Positions 34,097-44,336 of a DNA stretch of 64,000 nt are shown piece after piece. Both the position numbers and the translations under genes were made by a program. Origin of the DNA: Bradyrhizobium sp. MOS003 (lineage in GTDB: Bacteria; Pseudomonadota; Alphaproteobacteria; Rhizobiales; Xanthobacteraceae); the NCBI RefSeq assembly GCF_003020125.1, contig NZ_PYFW01000001.1, positions 1,674,001 to 1,738,000 on the forward strand. Reading direction: 5' to 3'. Numbering within the stretch: the first letter of the stretch is position 1; every line of letters begins with the position of its first letter. The notes below the pieces were generated by a model. That model was not told the DNA's origin, did no database searches, and saw only the letters and a program-made list of their open reading frames with translations.

Positions 34097-35919
34097 GTGT
34101 CTTCCTGGCTCGATTACACGATCAACGGCCTGATCGTCGGCAATGTCTACGCCCTCGTTGCGGTCGGGCTCGCGCTGATCTTCGGCGTCAGCCGACTGAT
34201 CAACTTCGCGCAGGGCTCGATCTATCTGGTCGGCGCCTATATCGGCTGGGTCGCGGTGGTGCAGCTGCATACGCCGCTGCCGCTCACCATCATCGTGGTC
34301 GCAGTGGCCGCGGCGATCGTCGGCCTTATCATCGAGCGATTTGGCCTGCGGCCGCTGCAGAACTCGGTGCGCATCGCGCCGCTGCTCGCCACCATCGGCA
34401 TCAGCTTCGTGCTTGATCAGCTGGTGATGCTGACCTTTTCGCCCAATCCGCGCGCGCTGCCGAGCCAGTTGCCGGATGTGCGCTTCCAGGTCGGCGGCGG
34501 CACCATCGGGCCTCTTGACCTGCTCATAGCTGGCGTCGGCCTTACCAGCGCGCTGCTACTGTTCGTGTTCCTGCGCTACTCCAAGCTCGGCTGGGCGGTG
34601 CGCGCCACCGCGCAGGACCGCGACGCTGCAATGCAGATGGGCGTCGACGTCAATCGCGTCAATCAGGCCGTGTTCGGCATCGCCGCCGCACTCGGCGGCG
34701 TCTCCGGCCTGCTGGTCGGCATGTACTACAACCAGATCGACACCGCGATGAGCCTGCAGGCGACGCTCAAGGGCGTCGTCGCGGAAGTGGTCGGCGGCGC
34801 CGGCAACGTGCCGGGGGCCGTGATCGGCAGTCTGTTGCTCGGATTGGTGGAAAGCTACGGCGTCGCCGTGTTCGGCACCAGCTATCGCAACTTGTTCGCG
34901 TTCCTGCTGCTCGTCGTCGTGCTCGTGCTGCGGCCGAACGGCCTGTTCGCGAGTGCGCGGCAGGCGCCGCCGGAGCCACTCACCGGCACCTTCATCGCGC
35001 CGAGCCGCCCGGTGCGCATTCCGCGCTGGGCCTTGGCTGTTGCGGCCGCGATCTTCGCCATCCTGCCGTTGTTCCCGGTGTCGTTCTACGTTCTGCAGAC
35101 CCTGATCAATGCCTGGCTGCTCGGCATGCTCGCGCTCAGCCTGACGCTGGTGGCGGGCACGATCGGCCAGGTCTCGCTCGGTCACGCCGCACTGCTCGCC
35201 ATCGGCGCCTACACCTCCGCGCTGCTATCGTTGACTCTCAACGTTCCGGTCGGCCTCGCCATCATCGGCGGCGGCCTGATGAGTGCGGCGCTCGGCACGT
35301 TGCTGATCTCGCCGTCGTTCCGGCTGCGCGGGCATTACGTGTCGATCGCGACGCTCGCCATCGGCGAGATCGTGTCGCTGGTGATCCTGAACTGGGAAAG
35401 CGTCACGCGCGGCCCGATCGGCATTTCCGGCATCCCGCCGCTGTCGCTGTTCGGCACCGAGCTCATCAGCCCGACCTCGATCTACTGGTTCAGCTTCGCC
35501 GTGATGGTCGTGCTGGCGCTGCTGCAGGGGCGATTGCTGACCTCGCATCTCGGCCGCAGCTTCCGCGCCATCCGCGACGACGACATCGCCGCGCGTGCCT
35601 ATGGCCTCAGCTTGAATCGCTACAAATCGCTCGCCTTTATCTTCGGCGGCTTTGCCGCCGGCGTCAGCGGCGGCATCGCCGCGCATCTCTATTCCTACAT
35701 CAACCACGAAACCTTCAACACGCAGCAATCGATCCTGGCGCTGACCGTCGTCATCCTGGGCGGTCTCGGCAATGTCGTCGGCGCGATGTTGGGGGCGGTG
35801 GCGCTGGTCGGCCTGCCCGAAGTGTTCCGGATCGCGGCGGAGTACCGCATCCTGATATACGGCATCGTGCTCCTGCTGCTGGTGCGGTTCAGGCCGCAGG
35901 GCCTGTTGGGGACGATCTG

Positions 35920-35920
<1 letters not shown>
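34097..35920 (+). CDS. Fused LivH-LivM ABC transporter permease
   Basis: A 607-residue membrane protein in which a LivH-type permease (about 1-290, [33 protein letters not shown]) is joined to a LivM-type permease (about 310-607, [26 protein letters not shown]). A short cytoplasmic linker at about 285-305 connects them. Each half ends with its EAA-type coupling region. GTG at 34097 follows TAGGAACG. The fusion replaces the usual heterodimer, and the ATPase genes follow directly (TGATG overlap at 35918-35922). Confidence 0.92.
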
Positions 35921-36764
<844 letters not shown>

Positions 36765-36768
<4 letters not shown>

Positions 36769-37505
36769 CGGCGAGCACACCGGAACCGCTGCTGGCGCTA
36801 TCCAACGTCAACACCTTCTATGGCCAGGCGCAGGTGCATTTCGACCTGTCGATCACGGTCGCGCGCGGTCACATCGTCTGCCTGCTCGGCGGCAATGCCA
36901 GCGGCAAGTCGACGACGATGAAGATCATTCTGGGTCTGGTAAAACCGCGATCGGGCGATGTCACGTTCGACGGCGCCTCGCTCGTCGGATTGACCACGCC
37001 GCAGATCGTCCGACGCGGCATCGCCTCGGTGCCGGAGGCGCGGCGGCTGTTCGCGGACATGAGTGTGCGCGAGAACATCCTGATGGGCGCGTTTGTGCGC
37101 AATGACCGCGAGGCGATCGCACAGGATCTCGACAAGATGCTGACGCTGTTCCCGAAGCTCGGCCAGCGGCTGTCGCAGCGCGCGGGCTCGTTGTCGGGCG
37201 GCGAGCAGCAGATGGTCGCGATGGCGCGCGCGCTGATGAGCCGTCCCAGGATGGTCGTGATGGACGAGCCGACCATGGGCCTGTCGCCGCTCTATGTCGA
37301 CCGCGTGCTCGAGCTGATCCGCACCATCAACCAGGAGGGCGTCTCGGTGTTCATGGTCGAGCAGAATGCCAGCCTCGCGCTGGAGATCGCGCATGAAGCC
37401 TATGTGCTGCAGACCGGCAAGATCGTGCTGTCAGGCTCGGCACGTACGTTGAAGGACGACCCCCGAATCCGCGACGCCTATCTCGGCGGCGCCGAGGCGG
37501 CCTAG
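36765..37505 (+). CDS. LivF-type ABC transporter ATP-binding protein
   Basis: A 246-residue ATPase with Walker A GGNASGKS (about 41-48), a standard LSGGEQQ signature and Walker B MVVMDEPTMGLSP. The ATG at 36765 overlaps the LivG stop (ATGA). It completes the transporter begun at 32885. The ORF is open further upstream, but only as an alternative frame inside the LivG gene. Confidence 0.93.
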
Positions 37506-37516
37506 GAGTTTGAACC

Positions 37517-37620
37517 TCTCCCGCTTAAGGCGCGGTGAGGGCTGTCTCCTCTGGGGGATTGTTCCATTGCGGAGACACCCTCTCCCCAACCCTCTCCCGC
37601 AAGCGGGAGAGGGAGCGCAC
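37517..37620. repeat. CTCTCCCGC repeat/hairpin element between convergent genes
   Basis: CTCTCCCGC occurs at about 37517 and again at 37592, where it forms a perfect stem with GCGGGAGAG (37603-37611) across a tiny AA loop. The element, with ACCCTCTCCCCAACCCTCTC, is a widely scattered bacterial intergenic repeat. Here it lies between the liv-type operon and the leftward ATPase and may terminate both. Confidence 0.6.
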
Positions 37621-37637
37621 CTCATTCGTGGTAACGT

Positions 37638-39149
37638 TCAAGCCGAAGCCGCGCTCGCGGCCGGCTCCGCTGGCTGATCATCGCCATTGGGATCGCCAGG
37701 CGCGGTGGCCCAGGCCAGCTCCACCAGCGTCACGATCCGGCGTCCGCCGCCGTCGAGCTGGACGACGATCAGGCCCTGCTCCTCCATGTAGCCGAGCAGC
37801 CGCTGCGCGCGGCGCAGCGAATGCGAGCCATAGGCCCGCGCGATCGCGGCGTCGCCGGGGCAGGGCCAGCCTTCCTTGGCCGCGCGCGCGATCATCATGA
37901 ACACGCCCTGCATGTCGTCGGGCAGGATCGAGGCGCGCAGCGACACGTCCTGCCAGGCGTCGTCTTCGGCATGTTCGGCGCCGAGCCCCGCGCGCGCGCG
38001 CGTCAGCATACGGCGGAATTCGGTGAGGTCTGGGACGGCCGAGCCTAGTCCCTCGATTCGGCAGCGGACCACGAACTCCTGATAGAGCACGCCGACGGCG
38101 CGAAAGCCGGCGTCGGGTGCGGCGAGCACGGCACGAAGGGTGCGATCGACGCGTTCGCGCCGCTCGGCGAGTTCCTCGGCGCTAACCGGCACCTCGTCGA
38201 CTTCCGGCTGGATCACCGGCGCGGCGGCCTTCGCGGCGCGGAGCTGCTCGAGCAGATCCGGCGCCGGCCGTCGTTGCGGCCGGCTGGCATCGGGCGGCGG
38301 CGCGGCCAGGATCATGGCGCGCATATCTTCCGTGGCCGCTTCAGGCAGCGGCATCAGCCGCGGCGTGGAGTTACGCGGGGACGTATCGGTCGGGCCGATG
38401 TGCAAACGCAGCGGACGGCGCGACAGCGCAGGCCCCAGGGCCATGAACTGGCCGCGCTCGAGATCGCGGAAGGATTCGGCCTGCCGCCGCTCCATGCCGA
38501 GCAGATCGGCGGCGCGCGCCATGTCGATGTCGAGGAAGGTCCGGCCCATCAGGAAGTTGGAAGCTTCCGCCGCGACGTTCTTGGCGAGCTTCGCCAGCCG
38601 CTGAGTGGCGATGATGCCGGCGAGCCCGCGCTTGCGGCCGCGGCACATCAGATTGGTCATGGCGCTGAGCGACAGCTTGCGCGCTTCGTCCGAGACTTCG
38701 CCGGCAACCGCGGGCGCAAACAATTGCGCTTCGTCGACGACCACGAGCATCGGATACCAATGGTCGCGATCGACCTCGAACATCCCGCCGAGAAACGCGG
38801 CGGCGCGACGCATCTGGTTCTCGGCGTCGAGGCCTTCGAGATTGAGCACGGTGGAGACGCGATGCAGCCGCGCGCGCTCGCCGGCGACCTGAAGGCCGCG
38901 CTCGGTGTGATCCTCGGCCTCGATCACGAGATGACCGAAGCGCTCGGCCAGCGTGACGAAATCGCCTTCGGGGTCGATGATGGCCTGCTGCACCCAGGGC
39001 GCGCTCTGTTCCAGGAGCCGCCGCAGCAGATGCGATTTGCCGGAGCCCGAATTGCCTTGCACGAGGAGGCGAGTCGCCAGGAGTTCCTCGAGGTCCATGG
39101 CGGCCGGGGCGCCCGCCGTGGTCTGCCCCATCTCGATCGCAACCGTCAT
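37638..39149 (-). CDS. HerA-like (DUF87) ATPase
   Basis: A 503-residue P-loop ATPase with an N-terminal HerA/FtsK-type core. Walker A GNSGSGKSH is at 32-40, Walker B is MLVVVDEAQLFAP (about 135-147), and an RGRKRGLAGIIATQR sensor stretch follows. The C-terminal ~200 residues are helical and end in a winged-helix-like YMEEQGLIVVQLDGGGRRI. The family includes DNA-pumping or remodelling ATPases. No nuclease (NurA) or SIR2 partner is adjacent, so a defence role is not supported here. It is 103 bases downstream of the YkgJ-type gene. Confidence 0.85.
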   Translation of the reverse strand: MTVAIEMGQTTAGAPAAMDLEELLATRLLVQGNSGSGKSHLLRRLLEQSAPWVQQAIIDPEGDFVTLAERFGHLVIEAEDHTERGLQVAGERARLHRVSTVLNLEGLDAENQMRRAAAFLGGMFEVDRDHWYPMLVVVDEAQLFAPAVAGEVSDEARKLSLSAMTNLMCRGRKRGLAGIIATQRLAKLAKNVAAEASNFLMGRTFLDIDMARAADLLGMERRQAESFRDLERGQFMALGPALSRRPLRLHIGPTDTSPRNSTPRLMPLPEAATEDMRAMILAAPPPDASRPQRRPAPDLLEQLRAAKAAAPVIQPEVDEVPVSAEELAERRERVDRTLRAVLAAPDAGFRAVGVLYQEFVVRCRIEGLGSAVPDLTEFRRMLTRARAGLGAEHAEDDAWQDVSLRASILPDDMQGVFMMIARAAKEGWPCPGDAAIARAYGSHSLRRAQRLLGYMEEQGLIVVQLDGGGRRIVTLVELAWATAPGDPNGDDQPAEPAASAASA

Positions 39150-39252
39150 GCCCGACTCAAGTCCCCGTCATTCGCGGACAGGGGCTTATCAATCCCGTCG
39201 CGGCGCGTCGAGCGGCACGGCGTTGATCAGGCCGCGTTGCCCACGGCGGCGT

Positions 39253-40071
39253 TCAGGTGTGATTCGATAGCCGTAAAAGTGCGGGCCGATAGGGGGCTTG
39301 CGGATCGTCGTCCTCGTTCTCCGGGATGACGCAGGAGCCGAATTCCTGCCTGATCCGCTCCATCTCGGCGATGCGTTCGTGCAATCGCTGCAAATGTTCC
39401 GGCGATGTCGCCCGCCAGAACCGGAACGTGTCGGCCGTCAGCGGCACGAACGCCGTGCCAAACAGCGTCGGTTCGGGAACGACCGTGCGCCCGAGCAGCA
39501 GGAAGCGGTCGGCGCCGGAGACGATGAGGGTCGCATAGCCCCGGTTTCCGATCCGCCTGATGCCATTCACCGACCATTCGGCGAGCTTGCTGAAATACGG
39601 CTCCTCGCGCCAGCGATCGGGGCAATGGTCGTCCACCGTGACGTTCACGGCATCCTGGCTGAAATGGACGATGATCCCCGAGTTCGCCGGGAACCAGTCG
39701 TCGTCGAGATGCCCCTGCAGCCAGGCGCAGACGAAGGAGCGGCACATCTGCGGACGGCGGTCGTAAATGGTGCAGCCGGTGCCCGTCTGCCAATGCTTGC
39801 AGAGCTGGTTCACCGGCTTGTCGACGGCGGCGACCTCCAAAATATCGCAGCAGGCGTTGCACGATCCGCATTGCCGGGTCAGCGGTGCCGTCTTCGGCAC
39901 GCCGGTCGCACGAATGCCCTGGCCGTCGCGAGCCAGCAGCTTCTGCTTCTCCAGCGCGTTCAACGCACGTTCGATCTTGAGACGAGATAGTCCGGTGGCG
40001 TCGATCACACCCTTCATGGTCGTCGCGCCTGCCTCGACCGCGCGGACGACGCTCAGCATCGTCTGATCCAT
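39253..40071 (-). CDS. Winged-helix plus YkgJ-type cysteine-cluster protein
   Basis: A 272-residue protein. Residues 1-50 look like a winged helix-turn-helix (TMKGVIDATGLSRLKIERALNALEKQKLLAR). Residues 60-140 hold a cysteine cluster CGSCNACCD, then C...C in NQLCKHWQTGTGC and MCRSFVC, as in the Zn/Fe-binding YkgJ family. The rest is a conserved beta-rich region of unknown role. The ATG at 40071 follows GAGAAG; an ATG at 40119 would add 16 residues. The combination suggests a metal- or redox-responsive regulator or modification enzyme; this is inferred. Confidence 0.72.
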   Translation of the reverse strand: MDQTMLSVVRAVEAGATTMKGVIDATGLSRLKIERALNALEKQKLLARDGQGIRATGVPKTAPLTRQCGSCNACCDILEVAAVDKPVNQLCKHWQTGTGCTIYDRRPQMCRSFVCAWLQGHLDDDWFPANSGIIVHFSQDAVNVTVDDHCPDRWREEPYFSKLAEWSVNGIRRIGNRGYATLIVSGADRFLLLGRTVVPEPTLFGTAFVPLTADTFRFWRATSPEHLQRLHERIAEMERIRQEFGSCVIPENEDDDPQAPYRPALLRLSNHT

Positions 40072-40266
40072 TACGTCGTCTTCTCTGTCCGTCTGGATCC
40101 CGATGCAGGCACGGACCATCCATGCCGAAAACGCCGTGTAACACAGGCTTACTTACAAGGCTACGTTGCTCACGCTCAGACCGGAGTGGTCGCGCTCGTT
40201 GAATTTGCGTCACACCGGGAACAGTCCGCGCTCCGGCGCAGCGCGATAACGCCGGATGCGGCGCGC

Positions 40267-41331
40267 TTACTGCGCGCCGGATCCGCCCTGCACGATCTTC
40301 TCGTTCAGCTTGAGATCGACGGTCTCGACGGTGCGGTCGATCTCGGCGTTGGGCATGCCGAGCTGATGCGAGATCAGCTTCACCAAGAGGTCGACGCGCT
40401 CGATGAAGGGCGCGCCGCCCGCGACGGCGCGCGCCGCCGAGGAAGGCTTGAGCAGGCTCTCGGCGGCCTTGGCGTATTTCGCAAACGGTACCTGGTCCTG
40501 TGGATCGGCGCCGAGCTTGCGGGCAATGCTGTCGACATGGTCGTAGATCGTCTGCGAGCGCTTGAGGTCGCCGTGCACGGCGTCGCGGATCGACTGCGGC
40601 TCGTTGGGTGTGATGCAGCGGTAATTGCCGGTCAGCAGCATCGACCATTTCGCCAGCGGTACGAACAGGGAATCGAACACTTTCAGCTTCACCGGCACGT
40701 CGTGGCCATCGAGCGTCACGGCGTCGATGTCGGCCTCCAATTCGCGCAGCACCTTGTTGTGTTTGTCGTCGGCGAACACCGACGCCTTGAAGTTGGTGGG
40801 CAGGCCGACATGCAGCACGTTCGCAGCTTCTTCCGGCGGACGGAAGGCCTGCGGGTCGGGCGAGCACAGCGTCACCAGGCCCGGCTCGAACCGCTCCCAC
40901 ACCTGCGCATTGGTGTAGGCCTCTTCCAGATCCATGCCGGCGAGCGCCGGGATGCGCTTCAGATAGGGCAGCGGCGGCATGTTCATGATCGACAGGCACG
41001 GCAGCTTCGCCGCGGCGATCTTCACCATCAGCATGCGCACCGTGTGGTTGGTATATTGCGGCTCCTGCATCGCAAGGCCGACCAGATCGTAGCAAGAGAG
41101 GTCGACATTGGCAGGGGTCACGGCGTCGAGCTTGCCGGGCAGGTTGCGCGAGAAGATCGCCCGGTGCACCGCCTCGTCGCGCAGCTTGATGCGCACCTCG
41201 GTACCTTCGCGGTTGATCAGCTCGGCGGTCTTGGCGCGGCAAACCAAGGTCACATTGTGCCCGGCCATCAGCAGCTTCGTGCCCAGCAGCGAGCCGTAAG
41301 AAGCCCCGAGAATCAATATGTTGCGCGCCAT
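40267..41331 (-). CDS. Ketopantoate reductase-like (PanE/ApbA N-terminal) oxidoreductase
   Basis: A 354-residue protein with an N-terminal Rossmann nucleotide-binding loop (ILILGASYGSLLGTKLLMAGHNV, GxSxGxxxG) of the ApbA/PanE type and a long helical C-terminal domain. The catalytic Lys/Asn/Glu set of authentic PanE could not be confirmed by eye, so the substrate may differ. The ATG at 41331 follows AGGGACGG; a start six codons upstream is possible. It stands alone in a leftward transcription unit. Confidence 0.75.
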   Translation of the reverse strand: MARNILILGASYGSLLGTKLLMAGHNVTLVCRAKTAELINREGTEVRIKLRDEAVHRAIFSRNLPGKLDAVTPANVDLSCYDLVGLAMQEPQYTNHTVRMLMVKIAAAKLPCLSIMNMPPLPYLKRIPALAGMDLEEAYTNAQVWERFEPGLVTLCSPDPQAFRPPEEAANVLHVGLPTNFKASVFADDKHNKVLRELEADIDAVTLDGHDVPVKLKVFDSLFVPLAKWSMLLTGNYRCITPNEPQSIRDAVHGDLKRSQTIYDHVDSIARKLGADPQDQVPFAKYAKAAESLLKPSSAARAVAGGAPFIERVDLLVKLISHQLGMPNAEIDRTVETVDLKLNEKIVQGGSGAQ

Positions 41332-42174
41332 ATTCCGTCCCTTTGACAATGTCTGTGATTTCTAAGCCCCGGTCGTCATCCGCGGGCGAGTTGCCGGCAT
41401 CTAAAGCGAAGTCCGCGGGGATGGCAACTGGGATAATGCATACAAGGCAGCGCCGGAGTCCCGGCGGCCGGGTCGGACAGAAGCACTATTCCGCAATCTA
41501 TTCGCCGGCTCGCGAGCGCTGGTCCGCTCGGGACTCTCATTGGTCGCCCGTTCCTCTTCGCCGTGCCGGTACATGTGGCTCTCATTGGCTCGCGCAACAC
41601 GATACGACCTACTCAATCCGATTTGTCGGATGTCTCGCCGGTGTGGGCTCGGCGTGGGGTGCGAGCGCATGGCGTCACACGTTGCGTGCCGACGATCGGT
41701 GCGCTGGTTGGTTCGCTGTTATCTGACGGTCACATTGCCGGCCGACATTGATGAAGCAGCGATCCACCGCCGCCCTCACCATATCGTGCTTTCACAATGC
41801 CGATGTACGCAGGCATGTAGTTTACGTCGGCGAAGCAAAGGTCATCATCGGTTCGCCGACCACAACAAGAAACGACGAGGCCCGCATCGCTGGAGTGGCG
41901 GCATGCGCGGCAAACAACTGTGTTCAGCGATGGAGCTGGGACGTGACGATTGGGTTGAGCCGGCCCGGACCTGGGGGTCATGCGGGCTGGTCTGGAATGG
42001 CGGCGAAAGACGTCGACGCGGCTGGTAGCATCGGCAGACGCAAGCGCGACGGACGCGATCAGGGGCGGCGGCGATCGCATCGAACAGACGCGCAGGGCGC
42101 TGCACAGAGCGCGAAGCCAAGCGGGTCCGGGCGCAAGTCCGGGCAATCGTCGACGGCGCCGCGTGGGGACTGAC
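41332..42174. other. Intergenic stretch of about 840 bases, nothing recognised
   Basis: High-GC frames are open in both directions but have no ribosome-binding site, family motif or codon pattern. No tRNA or rRNA signature is visible. The region has an unusually mixed composition with several ATTGG and TCGGATG runs, and may hold a decayed gene. GGGGA at about 42164 serves the hydrolase-like gene that follows. Confidence 0.5.
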
Positions 42175-43257
42175 ATGGAAGGTGATCATTGGCCTCACGG
42201 CTCGTGCGACGGCGCCGGGCAAAGCCTGGCGCGCTTGCGGGATCGCGCGTCCCAATTCTTCGAAGGCCTGTCCGTCGCGGAGCTTGCGCGTGAGACGCAC
42301 CGGCATCTGTGGATTTCGGACTGGTTGAGGGTCTCGGACGACTACCGGACACTGGCTGAATCCGCGCATCAAAACCGTTCCGCCTGGGTTGCGCGGGAAG
42401 CGTGGCTGTGTTCGCTGACCGCCCTCGAAGTCGTCAGAAGCTTGTCTTGTCCTGGAGATGTCGAAAGTGCAGGCCTCGCAGACGAGGTCGGCATCAGCCT
42501 GAGGGGTTTCGAGGCGGAGGCCGGCCTGGCGATCGAGCGCGTCAAGATCGATTGCTTCGATCAAGGTGCGTTGGCCGGCTTCTTCCTGCCGGCGCTCCGT
42601 CGCGAGGCTTCAGCGCCGACGGTCATCTGCCTCAGTGACGAGGACATCACCCTGGGCTCGATGATGAGCAGGCTGTTGCCGGCCTCGCTCTGCGGGACCA
42701 TGTCGCTCCTGCTCGTCGATGCCGGCAATTCGACCGTTCATCGCTCCTTCAAGCCGGAGCACAGGCTTCAGTACTGGCTGGACTATCTGGAGGCTCGCCC
42801 CGATGTCGATGCGCGGCGGATCGCAATCTATGGCGAGGGGGAGGGCGCCTGTCATGCGTCCCGCCTTGCCCTCTCCGATCGCAGGATCGCGGCCGCCGTG
42901 TGCGACGGCGGCCTTTTGACGCCGGTGATGCGCCGAGCATCGCTTCGTTGGATGACCGGCGTCGGGCAGGCGATCCCTGACGGGGCCTCGACGGGTTTGC
43001 TGCCGCCGTCGCGTCGACTGCCGTGCCCGCTGCTGATGGTCGTGGGGAGCCGCTCCATGATATGGGAGCAGGACGCCCTCGATCTGCAAGCCGGCTACCG
43101 GCAGACCGGAGCCGACTGCTCGGTCGTCGTGCCGAACAACGTCCGGCACCCGCTCGGCGAGGTCGAGAATTTCATTGCTGTCGACGACTTCGTTTTCGAG
43201 TGGCTCGACAGCAAGCTCGGATCGGCCCGTCAACTCGATCCCGTGACCTATCTCTAA
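42175..43257 (+). CDS. Alpha/beta-hydrolase fold protein without the nucleophile serine
   Basis: A 360-residue protein. The first 110 residues are helical; the rest follows an FrsA/DUF1100-like alpha/beta-hydrolase pattern: APTVICLSDEDITLGSMMSRLLP, then RRIAIYGEGEGACHASRLAL, then CPLLMVVGSRSMIWEQDA. The nucleophile elbow, normally GxSxG, reads G220-E-G-E-G224, so position 222 is glycine instead of serine. The protein is therefore probably not a classical hydrolase. The ATG at 42175 follows GGGGA; upstream residues are low-complexity. Confidence 0.7.
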   Translation: MEGDHWPHGSCDGAGQSLARLRDRASQFFEGLSVAELARETHRHLWISDWLRVSDDYRTLAESAHQNRSAWVAREAWLCSLTALEVVRSLSCPGDVESAGLADEVGISLRGFEAEAGLAIERVKIDCFDQGALAGFFLPALRREASAPTVICLSDEDITLGSMMSRLLPASLCGTMSLLLVDAGNSTVHRSFKPEHRLQYWLDYLEARPDVDARRIAIYGEGEGACHASRLALSDRRIAAAVCDGGLLTPVMRRASLRWMTGVGQAIPDGASTGLLPPSRRLPCPLLMVVGSRSMIWEQDALDLQAGYRQTGADCSVVVPNNVRHPLGEVENFIAVDDFVFEWLDSKLGSARQLDPVTYL

Positions 43258-43344
43258 CCCCAGGGGCATCGCATGAGGCGGTGGTCCCGAAAGGCGAGGC
43301 TGCGTTCAGGCGTTGCCAGAAGTCATATGCAGGGCATCGGCGGA

Positions 43345-43824
43345 TCACGACACGTCGATAGCCAGCAATCGCGCCGCCAGCCGGGTGTTCCTGGCGATGG
43401 TTGCGAGCGCGGCATTCAATTCAACCAGGGTCTTCTCGTCGAACTCGTTGAAGATGGTCGAATTCAAGGCCAGCTTTCTCTTGGACAGTTTTTCGATTTC
43501 GGTCGTCGCCTTCTCCGTCAGCGTCATCAGGACGAAGCGGGCATCGTTCGCTGCCGGCCGTCGCGATAGCAAGCCGCTCTTTTCGAGGCTCTTGGTCTGG
43601 TTGGTCACGAAGGCCGGGTGGACACGCAACTTGTTCGCGATGTCGATGCCGGCGACGCCGCGCCCGTCGTCCAGTTCGGTGATCGCCATCAGAATCAGCC
43701 ACTGCGGCTCGGTAATGCCCAGCAGTCCGGCCCAGCAGGTATGGATGTCCTCCAACTGGGAGTGAATTTCGACGACGTTCCAGATGAAGTCCGTAATCGC
43801 CCTGTCGAGTTTTTTCTCGATCAT
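43345..43824 (-). CDS. MarR-family transcriptional regulator
   Basis: A 159-residue winged-helix regulator: ITEPQWLILMAITELDDGRGVAGIDIANKLRVHPAFVTNQTKSLEKSGLLSRRPAANDARFVLMTLTEKA is the MarR DNA-binding core with its beta-wing (about 52-120). MarR proteins usually repress adjacent genes and release DNA on ligand binding. It is convergent with the hydrolase-like gene and divergent from the porin region, so a target cannot be assigned. Confidence 0.88.
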   Translation of the reverse strand: MIEKKLDRAITDFIWNVVEIHSQLEDIHTCWAGLLGITEPQWLILMAITELDDGRGVAGIDIANKLRVHPAFVTNQTKSLEKSGLLSRRPAANDARFVLMTLTEKATTEIEKLSKRKLALNSTIFNEFDEKTLVELNAALATIARNTRLAARLLAIDVS

Positions 43825-43947
43825 GTGGCTGCCCCCCGTTTCCCTCGGTTCAGTCTTTTAATGGGATATTGGGGAATCGTCTCGCATATCGCGCATAGAC
43901 AATGGTGGCGGGCACCGCACGGTGGAAACGGTTCGTTGGTTTGGTAC

Positions 43948-44075
43948 TTGCAAAAAGCAATTAATTAAATTACGTATCCTCTCACTCAATCTTTGCTGCT
44001 CTTGACCCTGTCGATGGACGGCGATGTGAGACCTCCAAGAAAGCCCTCGGGATGCCCCCTGAGGGCTTTTTCGTT
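43948..44075 (+). ncRNA. Candidate small RNA with orphan terminator
   Basis: A strong intrinsic terminator (AAGCCCTC at 44041-44048 pairing with GAGGGCTT at 44061-44068, then TTTTCGTTTT) points rightward, yet no rightward gene precedes it. An A/T-rich upstream stretch offers TTGCAA (43948-43953) and a TACGTAT-type -10 near 43971, predicting a transcript of roughly 90 bases starting near 43983. The interval has no reading frame with a ribosome-binding site. This is a candidate only. Confidence 0.45.
44041..44075 (+). terminator. Intrinsic terminator, 8-bp stem and T-tract
   Basis: The stem AAGCCCTC/GAGGGCTT around a GC loop is followed by TTTTTCGTTTT. It ends the putative small RNA and insulates the porin promoter. 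Confidence 0.75.
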
Positions 44076-44165
44076 TTGGATTAATCACTTAGTTACCGTT
44101 CCGGTGGCCTCTGTTGCCCTTGAGCAACATCGCCCGCCGAAGTTACGATTCATTAAATCAATAAA

Positions 44166-44194
44166 TTGAGGCCGTTGTTTTTATAAACTATACG
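44166..44194 (+). promoter_or_regulatory. Candidate sigma-70-type promoter of the porin gene
   Basis: TTGAGG at 44166-44171, a 17-base spacer and TATACG at 44189-44194. Transcription would start near 44201 and leave an unusually long leader of about 135 bases before the porin ATG. Confidence 0.5.
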
Positions 44195-44336
44195 TGAGGC
44201 ACGACGGAGGGGGGGCACCTCACTGTCGTTTCAGTCCGGACCTTCGGTGCGGATCTGAATTGAACGGAAATTGTGAGGGTGACGCGGTGTCCGCCCAGGA
44301 AGCCGAACCCCCTGAATCGACCTGGAGGTTTACCTA

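Noticed and set aside
37638..39149. HerA-like ATPase as part of a NurA/HerA or SIR2-HerA defence system
   Set aside because: No nuclease or SIR2-type partner lies on either side.
41980..42174. Upstream extension of the hydrolase-like protein
   Set aside because: The added 65 residues are Arg/Ala-rich; the internal ATG at 42175 has a good ribosome-binding site.
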